A DNA stretch of 64,000 nucleotides from Desulfovibrio aminophilus (GTDB lineage: Bacteria > Desulfobacterota > Desulfovibrionia > Desulfovibrionales > Desulfovibrionaceae): the NCBI RefSeq assembly GCF_023660105.1, contig NZ_JAMHGA010000019.1:52778-116777 (forward strand). Reading direction: 5' to 3'. Both the position numbers and the translations under genes were made by a program. Below the pieces are notes generated by a model. The model was not told the origin of the DNA. It saw nothing but the letters and a program-made list of their open reading frames with translations, and did not search any database. Shown piece by piece: positions 30,779 through 40,603 of this stretch. Positions within the stretch are counted from its first letter, which is position 1; every line of letters starts with the position of its first letter.

Positions 30779-31819
30779 TCAGGCGAAGAGTTTGCGGATG
30801 GCCTCGCCGTAGGGCGGGCGCAGCACGCCCCGCTCCGTGACGATGCCCGCGATGAGCTCCGCCGGAGTGGGGTCGAAGGCCAGATTGTACACGGAAACCC
30901 CGTCGGGCACCACCTGGGTCTGGCCCACGTGGGTCACCTCGCGGGGGTCGCGGTCCTCGATGGGCACGTCGTCGCCCGTGGGGGTGGCGGGGTCGATGGT
31001 GTAGACCGGCGCGGCCACGTAGAACGGGATGCCGAAGTTCCTGGCCAGCAGGGCCACGCCGAAGGTGCCGATCTTGTTCACCGCGTCGCCGTTGGCCGCG
31101 ATGCGGTCCGCGCCGACCACGACCTTCCGCACCAGCCCGCGCTTCATGAGCAGGGCGCAGGCGTTGTCGCAGGCCACGCGCACCGGGATGCCGTCGCGGT
31201 GCAGCTCCCAGGCCGTGAGCCGCGCGCCCTGGAGAAAGGGCCGGGTCTCGTTGGCGATGACCTGGATCTTCTTGCCCGCGTCCACCGCGCCCCGGATCAC
31301 GCCCAGGGCCGTGCCGTAGCCCGCCGTGGCCAAGGCCCCGGCGTTGCAGTGGGTCATGACCGTGTCGCCGTCGTCGATGAGGTCCGCGCCGAAGCGGCCC
31401 ATGGCCTTGCACATCTCGATGTCGGCCAGGTGGATCTCCTTGGCCCGCGCCAGCCACACGGCGGCCAGCTCGTCCAGGGAGGACGCCGCGCACTCGGCCC
31501 AGACCCGGCGCATCTCGCGCACGGCCCAGGCCAGGTTCACGGCCGTGGGCCGGGCGTTCTCGATCAGGTCCAGGCGCGCGGCCAGGGCCTCGGCCCAGTC
31601 GGCCGCGCGCTCGCGGGCGGTCTCGCGGGCGGCCAGGTAGCAGCCGTAGGCCGCGGTCACGCCGATGGCCGGAGCCCCGCGCACCACCATGACCTTGAGC
31701 GCGAAGCAGACGTCCCCGGTGGTCACGCAGTCGAACCACTCCACCCGCGTGGGCAGCAGGCGCTGGTCCAGCAGGACCAGGGCGTCCTTTTCCGGGGAAA
31801 ACTGAATGTGATCGGTCAT
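30779..31819 (-). CDS. mtnA: S-methyl-5-thioribose-1-phosphate isomerase
   Basis: 346 residues. It isomerises methylthioribose-1-phosphate to the ribulose form in methionine salvage. Family signs: [15 protein letters not shown], the catalytic cysteine in [18 protein letters not shown] and aspartate in [25 protein letters not shown] precedes the ATG. Other salvage genes are not nearby. It sits nine bases after gatB and before der on the same strand. Confidence 0.95.
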   Translation of the reverse strand: MTDHIQFSPEKDALVLLDQRLLPTRVEWFDCVTTGDVCFALKVMVVRGAPAIGVTAAYGCYLAARETARERAADWAEALAARLDLIENARPTAVNLAWAVREMRRVWAECAASSLDELAAVWLARAKEIHLADIEMCKAMGRFGADLIDDGDTVMTHCNAGALATAGYGTALGVIRGAVDAGKKIQVIANETRPFLQGARLTAWELHRDGIPVRVACDNACALLMKRGLVRKVVVGADRIAANGDAVNKIGTFGVALLARNFGIPFYVAAPVYTIDPATPTGDDVPIEDRDPREVTHVGQTQVVPDGVSVYNLAFDPTPAELIAGIVTERGVLRPPYGEAIRKLFA

Positions 31820-31828
31820 CGCCGCTCC

Positions 31829-33262
<1,434 letters not shown>

Positions 33263-33361
33263 GTGGTCCTCCTCAAGGCCGCGGGCGGGCGGCGGAAGCC
33301 CCGCGCCGGACGGCATGGACTGGTAATAGCGCCCGGGCGGCGTTCCGCCAAGGGGTGGGCC

Positions 33362-34627
33362 TCACCGGCTTCCCCCCGCCAGGGCGTTCTTGCTGAGCAG
33401 CATGTAGGCCGTGACCCGGTTCTTGACCCGGTCGGCGGCGTCCTCCACGGCGGCGCCCTCGCCCATGTAGAAGTCCAGGCGGGCGCCCTTGATGGCCGAG
33501 CCGACGTCCTGGGGCAGGACCGGCCCCCGAATGCGGCGGGTTCCGCGCCCCGAGGGGTCGGGCGTCTCGGCCTCCAGGACGAGCACCGAGCCGAGCGGCA
33601 GGAGATTCGGGTCTGTAGCCACACTGACGAACGGCGTCAATGGTTTTCCCAGCGCGCCCACGGGCGGGCCGTCGCCCAGGCGGAAGAAGACGAAGCGTCG
33701 GTTCTCGGCCATGAGTTCCCCGGCCATGTTCGGATTCTCGCGGAAGAAGCGGCGCACCGCCTTGCGGCCGCGCCGATCCGGGGCCAGCAGCCCGCGCTCG
33801 GCCAGGATGTCGCCCAGGGAGCGGAAGCGCCGGCCGTTGCTGGCCGCATAGTGGGCGGTCTTGGTCCGGCCGTCGGGCAGGCGCAGGATGCCCGAGCCCT
33901 CCACCTGCATGAAAAACACGTCCAGGGGATCGCGGGCCCAGGCGATCTCCGGCCCGCGCACGGCCACGCCCCGCCGCTCGGCGTCCGAGGCGCCCCGCGA
34001 CGGGGGATTGGATTCCGCGCCGGGCCAGTCCGGCAGAAGCGGCAGGTCGGCCTGGGCCAGTTCCGGCGGCGGGCCGTAGAGCGGATGCTCGTAGCCCGTG
34101 CGCCGGGTCAGGCTGGCCGGGACCTCCGGGGTGTAGTAGGCGGTCATCACGGGCCCGGGCTGCACGGCCAGCCAGAGGAAGCGCTCGGCCAGCAGCTGGG
34201 GCTCGGCGTCCAGCCGGGGCAGCAGTTCCAGCAGCTCCCGGGCGCTCTCGGCCAGCTGGCCCCAGGTGGGCCGGAAGCAGCCCCGACGCACGGCCTCGAC
34301 CTCGGCCGGGCGGGATTCCAGGAAGGACAGGCTGCGCAGCAGGGGCGTGCGCAGGTCGTTCCAGGACGAAAGGCCCTGGTCGCGCAGGTTGAACCAGGCG
34401 TCGGACGGGGTGCCGGTCCGGGAGGGGCCGGGAGCGGGCTCGCGCACCGCGCGCGGGGCCGGGGCGGGGGCGGGACAGGTTGAAGGGGCGGAAGCAGGCG
34501 GCGCGGGGCGTTCGGCGGTCCGGGGGGCCGGAGCCGCCGGACCGGGATCCACCTGGAGTTCGGCGCAGGCGGCCAGGGCCAAACAGGCCAGGGCCGCCGA
34601 CAGGAAACGAATCAGCCGCGCGCGCAT
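33362..34627 (-). CDS. mltA: membrane-bound lytic murein transglycosylase A, lipoprotein
   Basis: 421 residues. Lipoprotein signal with lipobox LAAC (C21) anchors it, probably to the outer membrane. A proline- and alanine-rich linker (25-75) precedes the MltA domain (MTAYYTPEV, FMQVEGSG) and the C-terminal 3D domain with its aspartates (QDVGSAIKGARLDFYMGEG). It cleaves peptidoglycan glycan strands to 1,6-anhydro products. Its start overlaps the preceding gene by 16 bases without its own ribosome site, implying translational coupling. Confidence 0.92.
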   Translation of the reverse strand: MRARLIRFLSAALACLALAACAELQVDPGPAAPAPRTAERPAPPASAPSTCPAPAPAPRAVREPAPGPSRTGTPSDAWFNLRDQGLSSWNDLRTPLLRSLSFLESRPAEVEAVRRGCFRPTWGQLAESARELLELLPRLDAEPQLLAERFLWLAVQPGPVMTAYYTPEVPASLTRRTGYEHPLYGPPPELAQADLPLLPDWPGAESNPPSRGASDAERRGVAVRGPEIAWARDPLDVFFMQVEGSGILRLPDGRTKTAHYAASNGRRFRSLGDILAERGLLAPDRRGRKAVRRFFRENPNMAGELMAENRRFVFFRLGDGPPVGALGKPLTPFVSVATDPNLLPLGSVLVLEAETPDPSGRGTRRIRGPVLPQDVGSAIKGARLDFYMGEGAAVEDAADRVKNRVTAYMLLSKNALAGGSR

Positions 34628-36372
34628 TCGTCGATGGCCACGTCGCAGAACTTGCCCACCCCGTATTCACGGCGGCGGAAGAATTTCTCCGGGTCCGGCC
34701 CGATGATCTGGAGTTCCGGGTGCTGGCGCTGCACGTCCAGGGCGATGTGCATCTCCTTGGTGCAGCCGGTGGAATAGGTGGCGTCCTTTCCGGCCCAGAC
34801 CGGCGGAACCCGCTGGCCCATGAGCTCGAAGCTCTTCTCGATGTCGTGGGTGGACTGGAAGCGCCAGACGTTCAGCAGCCCGCTGCGCTGGACCTTCTCC
34901 CACATGAACATGAGGTCGTCGGCGTCCATGCCCTCCTCGAAGTGTTCGGCGGGGTTGATGATGTACACCCCTTCCAGGCGGTCGCGCAGATAGCGCACGA
35001 AGGTGGTCATGACCTGGATGGCCGCCTTGGTCTGGCCGGGGATGCTGCCCACGATGCCGGAGTAGAACATGATCGCGTTGCCCTCGGCCCTGGCCCCGCG
35101 CATCTGCGAGATGATCGTCTCGGCCTTGGCCGTGATGTAGTCCTCGCCGAACTTGGAGACCCAGGAGGGACGGGGTTTGTGATACAAGTGAAAGTGGCCC
35201 CGGTCGTCGCGGAAGAAGCTCAGGACGTCGCGGGTGAACTCATGGCTGGTGAGCACGAGGCGGCGGTAGTGCCGCTCACCCTTGGCCAGGATGAGGTCCG
35301 CCTCCTTCCAGGCCCGGGCGAAGGTCACGCTCAGGCGATAGGGGTTGAAGCGCTCCCGGGAGCCGTCGGAGATGACCACGAACTGGTTCTCGCGCATGAC
35401 GCGCAGCAGTTCGTTCTTGCTCATGCGGTCCTCGAAGACGAAATGCGCGCCGTTGAACAGGTGGGCCAGCACCGGGTCGGACTCCACGTCCCAGAAGGTC
35501 GGGGTGTCGTAGTAGAAGCCCTCCTTGAGGGCCAGGATCACGCGGTGCCCGTGGCGGATGAGGGCCTTGACCACCTGGAGGTCGAAGACCAGCCCGCCGC
35601 TGCGGTCCGGCAGGTAGAGGATCCTGAGCTTGCGCTCGGGGTCCTCGTCCAGCAGCCGGCGCAGGGGCTCGAAGGCCTCCTGGGAGGCGGCGATCTCGGC
35701 GGCCATGCGGCCCTCCACGTCGGCCACGGAGCCTCGCTCGAAGGACTGCGGCACGGTGGCGAAGACGAGCAGGCGCTGCAGCTCCAGAAAATCCAGCTCG
35801 CGGCGGAGGTCCGAGATGCGGCGGCAGGCCAGGGTCTCCTCCGGGCAGATGTTCAGGACGCGGTCGAAGACCGGGCTCTCGGCCAGCTCGGCGGCCTTGG
35901 CGTTGAGCGCCTTGCGGCGCTCGCGGTAGGGGTCGTCCAGCCCGCTCTGGCTCATGAAGATGGTCACCATGCGCTTGTTCAGCCGCGAGGGGATGTAGAT
36001 CGGCGTACTGAGCACCATGCGGAACTTGTGCTTGCAGAGGGTCACGATGCGGCGGCGCAGGTAGCGGTCGGGACAAAAATCGTTCAGCAGGCCGACGAGC
36101 AGCCGCCAACGCAGGATATACTCGTCCCGGAGCTGGGGCGAGAGCTCGGAGCGCAGCAGCTTGCGGAACATCCAGTCCGAGCAGGGGGCGTAGAACGTGC
36201 CCTCGCGCAGGGCGACCATGAACTGGATCTGTTCCGGCGAGGCGTTCTTCAGGGGGTCGATGGTGTATTCGAGATTGTTCTCGGTCATGAAGTGCAGGAG
36301 CAGCCCGTCCAGGGCCGGATCCTGCCCGTACTTGATGTCCAGGATCGAACCGCTGTCGGACAGGTTGGTCAC
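34612..36372 (-). CDS. DUF89/ARMT1-like protein of unknown substrate
   Basis: 586 residues from GTG at 36372, with GGAGG six bases upstream. The C-terminal half carries marks of DUF89 damage-control phosphatases: LPDRSGGLVFDLQVV (DxxGxxxFD-like) and SDGSRERFNPYRLSV followed by WKEADLILAKGERHY. The N-terminal half (1-250) is helical and unassigned. The nucleophile region reads D-RSGG rather than the common DNAGE, so activity is uncertain. It overlaps nadK by four bases, linking it to nucleotide metabolism by context. Confidence 0.7.
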   Translation of the reverse strand: MTNLSDSGSILDIKYGQDPALDGLLLHFMTENNLEYTIDPLKNASPEQIQFMVALREGTFYAPCSDWMFRKLLRSELSPQLRDEYILRWRLLVGLLNDFCPDRYLRRRIVTLCKHKFRMVLSTPIYIPSRLNKRMVTIFMSQSGLDDPYRERRKALNAKAAELAESPVFDRVLNICPEETLACRRISDLRRELDFLELQRLLVFATVPQSFERGSVADVEGRMAAEIAASQEAFEPLRRLLDEDPERKLRILYLPDRSGGLVFDLQVVKALIRHGHRVILALKEGFYYDTPTFWDVESDPVLAHLFNGAHFVFEDRMSKNELLRVMRENQFVVISDGSRERFNPYRLSVTFARAWKEADLILAKGERHYRRLVLTSHEFTRDVLSFFRDDRGHFHLYHKPRPSWVSKFGEDYITAKAETIISQMRGARAEGNAIMFYSGIVGSIPGQTKAAIQVMTTFVRYLRDRLEGVYIINPAEHFEEGMDADDLMFMWEKVQRSGLLNVWRFQSTHDIEKSFELMGQRVPPVWAGKDATYSTGCTKEMHIALDVQRQHPELQIIGPDPEKFFRRREYGVGKFCDVAIDECARG

Positions 36373-37229
36373 GCGCCACCTCCGGCGAGAAAACCTTTTT
36401 TTCGCAAGCGCAGGAAATACCCGCTCCGTCCCAGGTCCGCGAGGATCAGGTCGTGCGGCGAACGCCGCACCACCACCCGGTCCCCGGCGGCCAGGGGAAC
36501 GGCCTTCTGGCCGTCCTCGCTCAGGTTCACGTCGCCTCCGGCTTCCTCCACATGAATCATCAGCTCGCCGCCGGAGGGCAGGATCATGGGCTTGATGCTG
36601 TTCAGGAAGGGACACACCGGGGTCACGGCCAGGACGTCCAGGTCGGGATGGACCAGCGGGCCGCCCGCCGAGAGGCCGTAGGCCGTGGAGCCGGTGGGCG
36701 TGGAGACCACCACGCCGTCGGCGCGCAGGGAGGCCACGTGCTCGCCGTCCAGGGCCAGCCCCAGGCGGATGAGCCGGGCCAGCACGCCCCGGCTGACCAC
36801 GATGTCGTTCACGGCCAGGCCCTGCTCCACCGTCGCGCCGCCGCGCAGCACGGCGTACTCCAGGCAGAGCCTCCGGCGCACGAGGAAATCCCCGGCCAGG
36901 AGCCGCCCGAGCACCTCGGGCCAGCGCTCCCGCGAGGTCTCGGCCAGGAAGCCGACCCGGCCGAGATTGAGGGCCAGCAGCGGGGCCGGGTGGCCGTGCA
37001 TGCGCCGGGCCACGCTGATGAGCGTGCCGTCGCCGCCCAGGACGAGCACCAGGCCGTACTCTCCGAACTCGGCCAGACCGGAGCGCACCAGGGCGTCCGG
37101 GCTGTGCTCGCTGACGCCCACGCGGGCGTTCCGCTCCCGGAGGGAGGCGGCGATCTCGAGTCCGAGCTCCCGGGCGGCCGCGTCTCCGGCCTTGGTCACG
37201 ATCAGAATGGAGTCCACGGGTTCCGACAT
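36369..37229 (-). CDS. nadK: NAD kinase
   Basis: 286 residues. It phosphorylates NAD to NADP. The GGDGT motif sits in LVLVLGGDGTLISVARR near residue 65, with conserved LNLGRVGFLAE and TPTGSTAYGLSAGGP later. There is no obvious ribosome site at MSEPVD. It is first of a run nadK, DUF89 gene, mltA on the minus strand and divergent from the flgM unit. Confidence 0.95.
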   Translation of the reverse strand: MSEPVDSILIVTKAGDAAARELGLEIAASLRERNARVGVSEHSPDALVRSGLAEFGEYGLVLVLGGDGTLISVARRMHGHPAPLLALNLGRVGFLAETSRERWPEVLGRLLAGDFLVRRRLCLEYAVLRGGATVEQGLAVNDIVVSRGVLARLIRLGLALDGEHVASLRADGVVVSTPTGSTAYGLSAGGPLVHPDLDVLAVTPVCPFLNSIKPMILPSGGELMIHVEEAGGDVNLSEDGQKAVPLAAGDRVVVRRSPHDLILADLGRSGYFLRLRKKGFLAGGGA

Positions 37230-37321
37230 GGGCGCAGACTAGACAAAAGACGCCGAACATTCAACCGCTTGGGGCGGCGGCGGCCCGGCGGTATTTTTTC
37301 GCTTTTTTACGGAGTCGGCCC

Positions 37322-37349
37322 TAAAGTTTTTTTCAGGCCGTGCCGAAAT
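37322..37349 (+). promoter_or_regulatory. sigma-28 (FliA)-like promoter before the flgM unit
   Basis: TAAAGTTT starts at 37322 and GCCGAAAT lies at 37342-37349, with the same 16-base spacing as the site at 69-96. It is 25 bases upstream of the GTG at 37375 and would transcribe the unknown gene and flgM, giving the usual FliA-FlgM feedback. Confidence 0.65.
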
Positions 37350-37374
37350 ATACATTTGAGGAGGTCCATGTCCC

Positions 37375-37791
37375 GTGCTTGCCAATACCGCTGATGTTCG
37401 AATCATGCTGCGGACTTATGGAAAGCAGCTTTCGAACGCCAAACGTCTGGCGCGATTCCGCCGAGCCCTGCGCCTCTCCGAGGCCCAGGACGTGGTGGAC
37501 ATCTCGCGGCAGGCCAAGCGGCGGGAGCTGGTGGAGCGCATCGCCAGGGAGATCATGGAGAACCTCATCGTGAACAGCGCCGAGAACCCCGTGGTGGAGG
37601 ACATTCTGGACCGGCTGGAGGCCGAGACGGGCTGGCCGGTGGTTCTGGAATATCCGCTGGACGGCGGCGAGCTGCGCATCCTGCGCCAGGCCGAGGACGG
37701 GCCCGAATCGCTCGGCCCGGAGGAGACCGCGCGGGTCATGCGGCGACTGTGGGAGATCACCCTGGCGAAGGTGGACGAAACCATGTTATGA
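37375..37791 (+). CDS. conserved flagellar-cluster protein of unknown function
   Basis: 138 residues from GTG at 37375; GAGGAGG lies about nine bases upstream. Helical and basic at first (RTYGKQLSNAKRLARFRRALRL), then acidic. IAREIMENLIVNSAENPVVEDILDRLE is the most conserved-looking stretch. No cysteine, signal or span. It precedes flgM by 25 bases behind a sigma-28-like promoter, so a late flagellar or regulatory role is likely. I remember a gene in this place in Desulfovibrio but no function. Confidence 0.8.
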   Translation: MLANTADVRIMLRTYGKQLSNAKRLARFRRALRLSEAQDVVDISRQAKRRELVERIAREIMENLIVNSAENPVVEDILDRLEAETGWPVVLEYPLDGGELRILRQAEDGPESLGPEETARVMRRLWEITLAKVDETML

Positions 37792-37816
37792 GCCTGGAGG
37801 CGCCCAGGAGGTTTAT

Positions 37817-38119
37817 ATGGAAATCAACAAGCTCATCGGTGAACTGAACCCTTACGGCAAGCAGAAGGTGCAGGAGTCGGCCAAGAACGAGGCCGCCCAG
37901 CGCTCCGCGACCGGCGAGTCCAAGAGCGGGGACGTGGTCAACCTTTCCGGCGACGCCAAGGTCCTGTCCGCGGCCATGGCCGCCGCCCGGGAGGCCCCGG
38001 ACGTGCGCACGGAAAAGGTCCGCGAACTCAAGGAGCAGGTCAAGAACGGCACCTACAAGCCGGACATCCAGAAGGCCGCCCGGAATCTCGTCCGCGACGA
38101 CCTGAGCCGGATTCTCTAG
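37817..38119 (+). CDS. flgM: anti-sigma-28 factor FlgM
   Basis: 100 residues. FlgM holds FliA (sigma-28) inactive until the hook is complete and FlgM is exported. The C-terminal region ([25 protein letters not shown]) is the family signature. The N-terminus is disordered and charged. AGGAGG precedes the ATG. Its stop overlaps that of convergent fliW by four bases. Confidence 0.93.
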   Translation: MEINKLIGELNPYGKQKVQESAKNEAAQRSATGESKSGDVVNLSGDAKVLSAAMAAAREAPDVRTEKVRELKEQVKNGTYKPDIQKAARNLVRDDLSRIL

Positions 38120-38592
38120 CCTTCCGCCGGGGTATTGTTCTGGCCGCCGGTCCCGCTCACCGGCTTGAAATGGGTGGGATACTTGGAATCGACCTGCGGC
38201 ACCTGCAACCCGATGCGGGCCTCGGTGTTGATGATGATGGGGCCGGACAGGTTGAGCGTCGTCTCCTCGGGCCGTCCCTGCGGGATGGTCACGGTCACGA
38301 TCACCGCGATCTGGCGGATGTTCTCGATCCGCAACAGCCTCTTCTCCGCGTTGTCCAGCTTCACCTTGTAGTCGCTGAGGAACGGATACGGGTCGGCCAC
38401 GAGCAGGCCCAATTCCGGATCGCTCAGGCATTGGAGCAGGAGGAAGGGCGACGTCTCGCCCACCTGGAGCAGGACGAATTCCCTCTTGTCCTCGATGCCG
38501 ATGAGACCGCGAGGAAAATACAGGATGCTGTCCTCGGCGATGTCGCGGGGGCCGAGGCGCGTCTTGATGGTCCGGGTCATTTTTTTTGCCAT
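38116..38592 (-). CDS. fliW: flagellar assembly factor FliW
   Basis: 158 residues. FliW binds flagellin and antagonises CsrA, linking flagellin translation to assembly. [18 protein letters not shown] and the later [14 protein letters not shown] are family marks. The start (38592, or 38580 with an ATGA overlap) lies within the end of csrA, so the two are translationally coupled. The C-terminal tail after residue 135 is polar and probably disordered. Confidence 0.94.
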   Translation of the reverse strand: MAKKMTRTIKTRLGPRDIAEDSILYFPRGLIGIEDKREFVLLQVGETSPFLLLQCLSDPELGLLVADPYPFLSDYKVKLDNAEKRLLRIENIRQIAVIVTVTIPQGRPEETTLNLSGPIIINTEARIGLQVPQVDSKYPTHFKPVSGTGGQNNTPAEG

Positions 38593-38807
38593 AAGCTCGC
38601 CGCCGCCAGCAGGTCCTGCTCACTCGTCTCCAAGGCCAGCCGGTTCTGTTCCTTGATCTTCAGGTAGACCTCTTCCCGGTAGACGGGCATGTCCTCGGGC
38701 ACATCCAGCCCGAGCTTGATCTGCTTGCCCTGGACCGACAACACCTTGAGCTTGATGTTGTCGCCCAGATAAAGGCTTTCGCCCGGTCGCCGGGTCAGGA
38801 TGAGCAT
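38577..38807 (-). CDS. csrA: carbon storage regulator CsrA
   Basis: 76 residues. An RNA-binding dimer that blocks ribosome sites carrying [23 protein letters not shown] is the family start, and R44-type [10 protein letters not shown] follows. GAGG lies five bases before the ATG. It lies between flgL and fliW, as in many flagellar clusters. Confidence 0.96.
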   Translation of the reverse strand: MLILTRRPGESLYLGDNIKLKVLSVQGKQIKLGLDVPEDMPVYREEVYLKIKEQNRLALETSEQDLLAAASLWQKK

Positions 38808-38895
38808 ATTTCCTCGGTCTGCCGCCGTTGCAACGCTCGGCCCCGGAGGGGCCGCAAGCCCGGACTTACCCCAGCCCGGCCGGGAAGTCCACAGT

Positions 38896-40590
38896 CTACA
38901 GGTACTTCAGGAGATTGTTCTGCATGATCATGCTCGAGGACCGGAGCACGGCCTGGTAGATGATCTCCTGCTGGGACAGCTGGGTGAGCAGCTCGCTCAC
39001 GTCCGCGTCCTCGATGCTCGAAATCCGCTGGTTCTCGTTGAATTCCAGGCCGTCCAGGATGGACGCGGCCACGGTCAGCCGATTCTCCCGGCCGCCCACG
39101 CTGGCCGCCGAGTTGAGGATGTGCTTCTGGGATTCCGTGAGGCTGGCCAGGGCCTGCTGCACGCCCTGCTGGTTGTTGGTCTCCAGGAAGGCGATCAGGT
39201 TGCCCATGGCCTCGAACATGTTCTTGGTGGCCGCGGCGTTGCTGTTCATGACCGCGAAGGCGCCCGCTCCCGCCTGGGCGAAGGCCACCGAGGCGTTGCT
39301 GCTGGCCAGGTGGATGCGGTTGCCGTTGGCGTCCGCCAGCCGGTCCGGATCCTGGTAGATGCCGCCGAAGATATCCATGCCCACTTCGTTCACCCGCACC
39401 CGCTCGGTGCTGGAGATGTCGATCTCGATGGCCGAGGAGCGGGCGTGCACGAAGAACTGTGAACCGGGCTGGAGCACGTTGCCGCCGTTGGAGGCGATGG
39501 TCAGGAGGCCCCCGGCGATGGACAGGCTGACGTTGGAGGCCACGCCGTTGGGCGGCTGGACGTTGCCCGTGACCCAGTTCACACCGCCGTCGGTGCTGTA
39601 GGAATAGACCACGGTCTGGCTGCCCATGGTGGCCGGGGCGCGCACCAGGGCGCCGTTGGAGAGGTAGCCGTCCACGCGCACCGCGACGTTGGGCCCGAAG
39701 GAGCCCGCCGCCCAGGAGCTGAGGTTCTCCGTGCCCGGGCCCAGGGCCTTCACGTCCACGCGCCCGGTGTCCTGGGAGTCGTCGCCCACATACTGGGCCG
39801 TGGGCCGCAGCCAGAGCCAGGTGCCCTCGGAGTTGCCCTCCTGCCCCTGGGGCGTGACCTTCACCTGGGCCGCCGGATTGGTCAGGGTCAGGCGCGCGCC
39901 GCTCTGCGGCAGCTGGACCACGGCCTGGCCGCCGGCGATGGTCACCGAACCGTCGGTGAGGAAGGTCCGGCCGCCGTCGGTGCTGTAGCGCACGCCCAGG
40001 TTGGCGTCGGAGAGGGCCATGCTCTCGCCCGCCGCGTGGGCTCCGGTGGTGTCGTAGAACTGCACGAGCACGGTGCGCTCGGAATCGCCGTCGATGGAGA
40101 AGCCGCAGTCCTGGGAGAACTGGCTGTCGTTGGTGGTCAGCCAGAGCACCTCGCGGAAGGCCGGAGAGTCGGTCTTCTGGCCGGCGTACACGGACTTGCC
40201 GTCGTACTGGAGGTTGGCCAGGCCGATGAGCTGCTCGAAGAGGCTGCGCACCTGGTAGCTGATCTGCTCCCGGTTGTCCTGGGTGATGGTGCCGGTGGCC
40301 GCCTGCTCGGCCAGGGTCTTGGCCTTGGTCAGGATGGCCGAGACCTGGATGAGGTTCTCGTCCGAGGCGTTCAGCCAGCCCTTGGCCGTGTCGATGTTGG
40401 ACTGATACTGGTTCACCGCGTCCAGGGTGGTCCGGTGGTCCAGGATCCGCACCATGCCCGAGGGGTCGTCCGAGGGCTTGTTGACGCGCTTCATGCTGCT
40501 GGACTGGATGTTCAGCTCCATGAGCTTCGTCAACGACGAATTCATGTTGTAGATGTAGCTGCTGAAGAGCATGTTCTGGGTGACGCGCAT
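38896..40590 (-). CDS. flgL: flagellar hook-associated protein 3 FlgL (long form)
   Basis: 564 residues; the junction protein between hook and filament. The D0/D1 helices are clear at both ends ([40 protein letters not shown]). The middle (about 140-450) is far longer than in enterobacterial FlgL (about 320 residues) and is rich in beta-strand and glycine, an exposed domain. GGGAGG precedes the ATG. It follows flgK by 13 bases. Confidence 0.93.
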   Translation of the reverse strand: MRVTQNMLFSSYIYNMNSSLTKLMELNIQSSSMKRVNKPSDDPSGMVRILDHRTTLDAVNQYQSNIDTAKGWLNASDENLIQVSAILTKAKTLAEQAATGTITQDNREQISYQVRSLFEQLIGLANLQYDGKSVYAGQKTDSPAFREVLWLTTNDSQFSQDCGFSIDGDSERTVLVQFYDTTGAHAAGESMALSDANLGVRYSTDGGRTFLTDGSVTIAGGQAVVQLPQSGARLTLTNPAAQVKVTPQGQEGNSEGTWLWLRPTAQYVGDDSQDTGRVDVKALGPGTENLSSWAAGSFGPNVAVRVDGYLSNGALVRAPATMGSQTVVYSYSTDGGVNWVTGNVQPPNGVASNVSLSIAGGLLTIASNGGNVLQPGSQFFVHARSSAIEIDISSTERVRVNEVGMDIFGGIYQDPDRLADANGNRIHLASSNASVAFAQAGAGAFAVMNSNAAATKNMFEAMGNLIAFLETNNQQGVQQALASLTESQKHILNSAASVGGRENRLTVAASILDGLEFNENQRISSIEDADVSELLTQLSQQEIIYQAVLRSSSMIMQNNLLKYL

Positions 40591-40603
40591 GTCATCCCTC
40601 CCG

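Noticed and set aside
29409..31739. One 776-residue frame spanning der and the mtnA region
   Set aside because: The upstream half is an arginine/glycine-rich shadow of mtnA; Der starts at 30761.
34612..37260. One 882-residue frame spanning the DUF89-like gene and the nadK region
   Set aside because: The N-terminal part is a shadow of nadK; a GTG with GGAGG at 36372 gives the real start.
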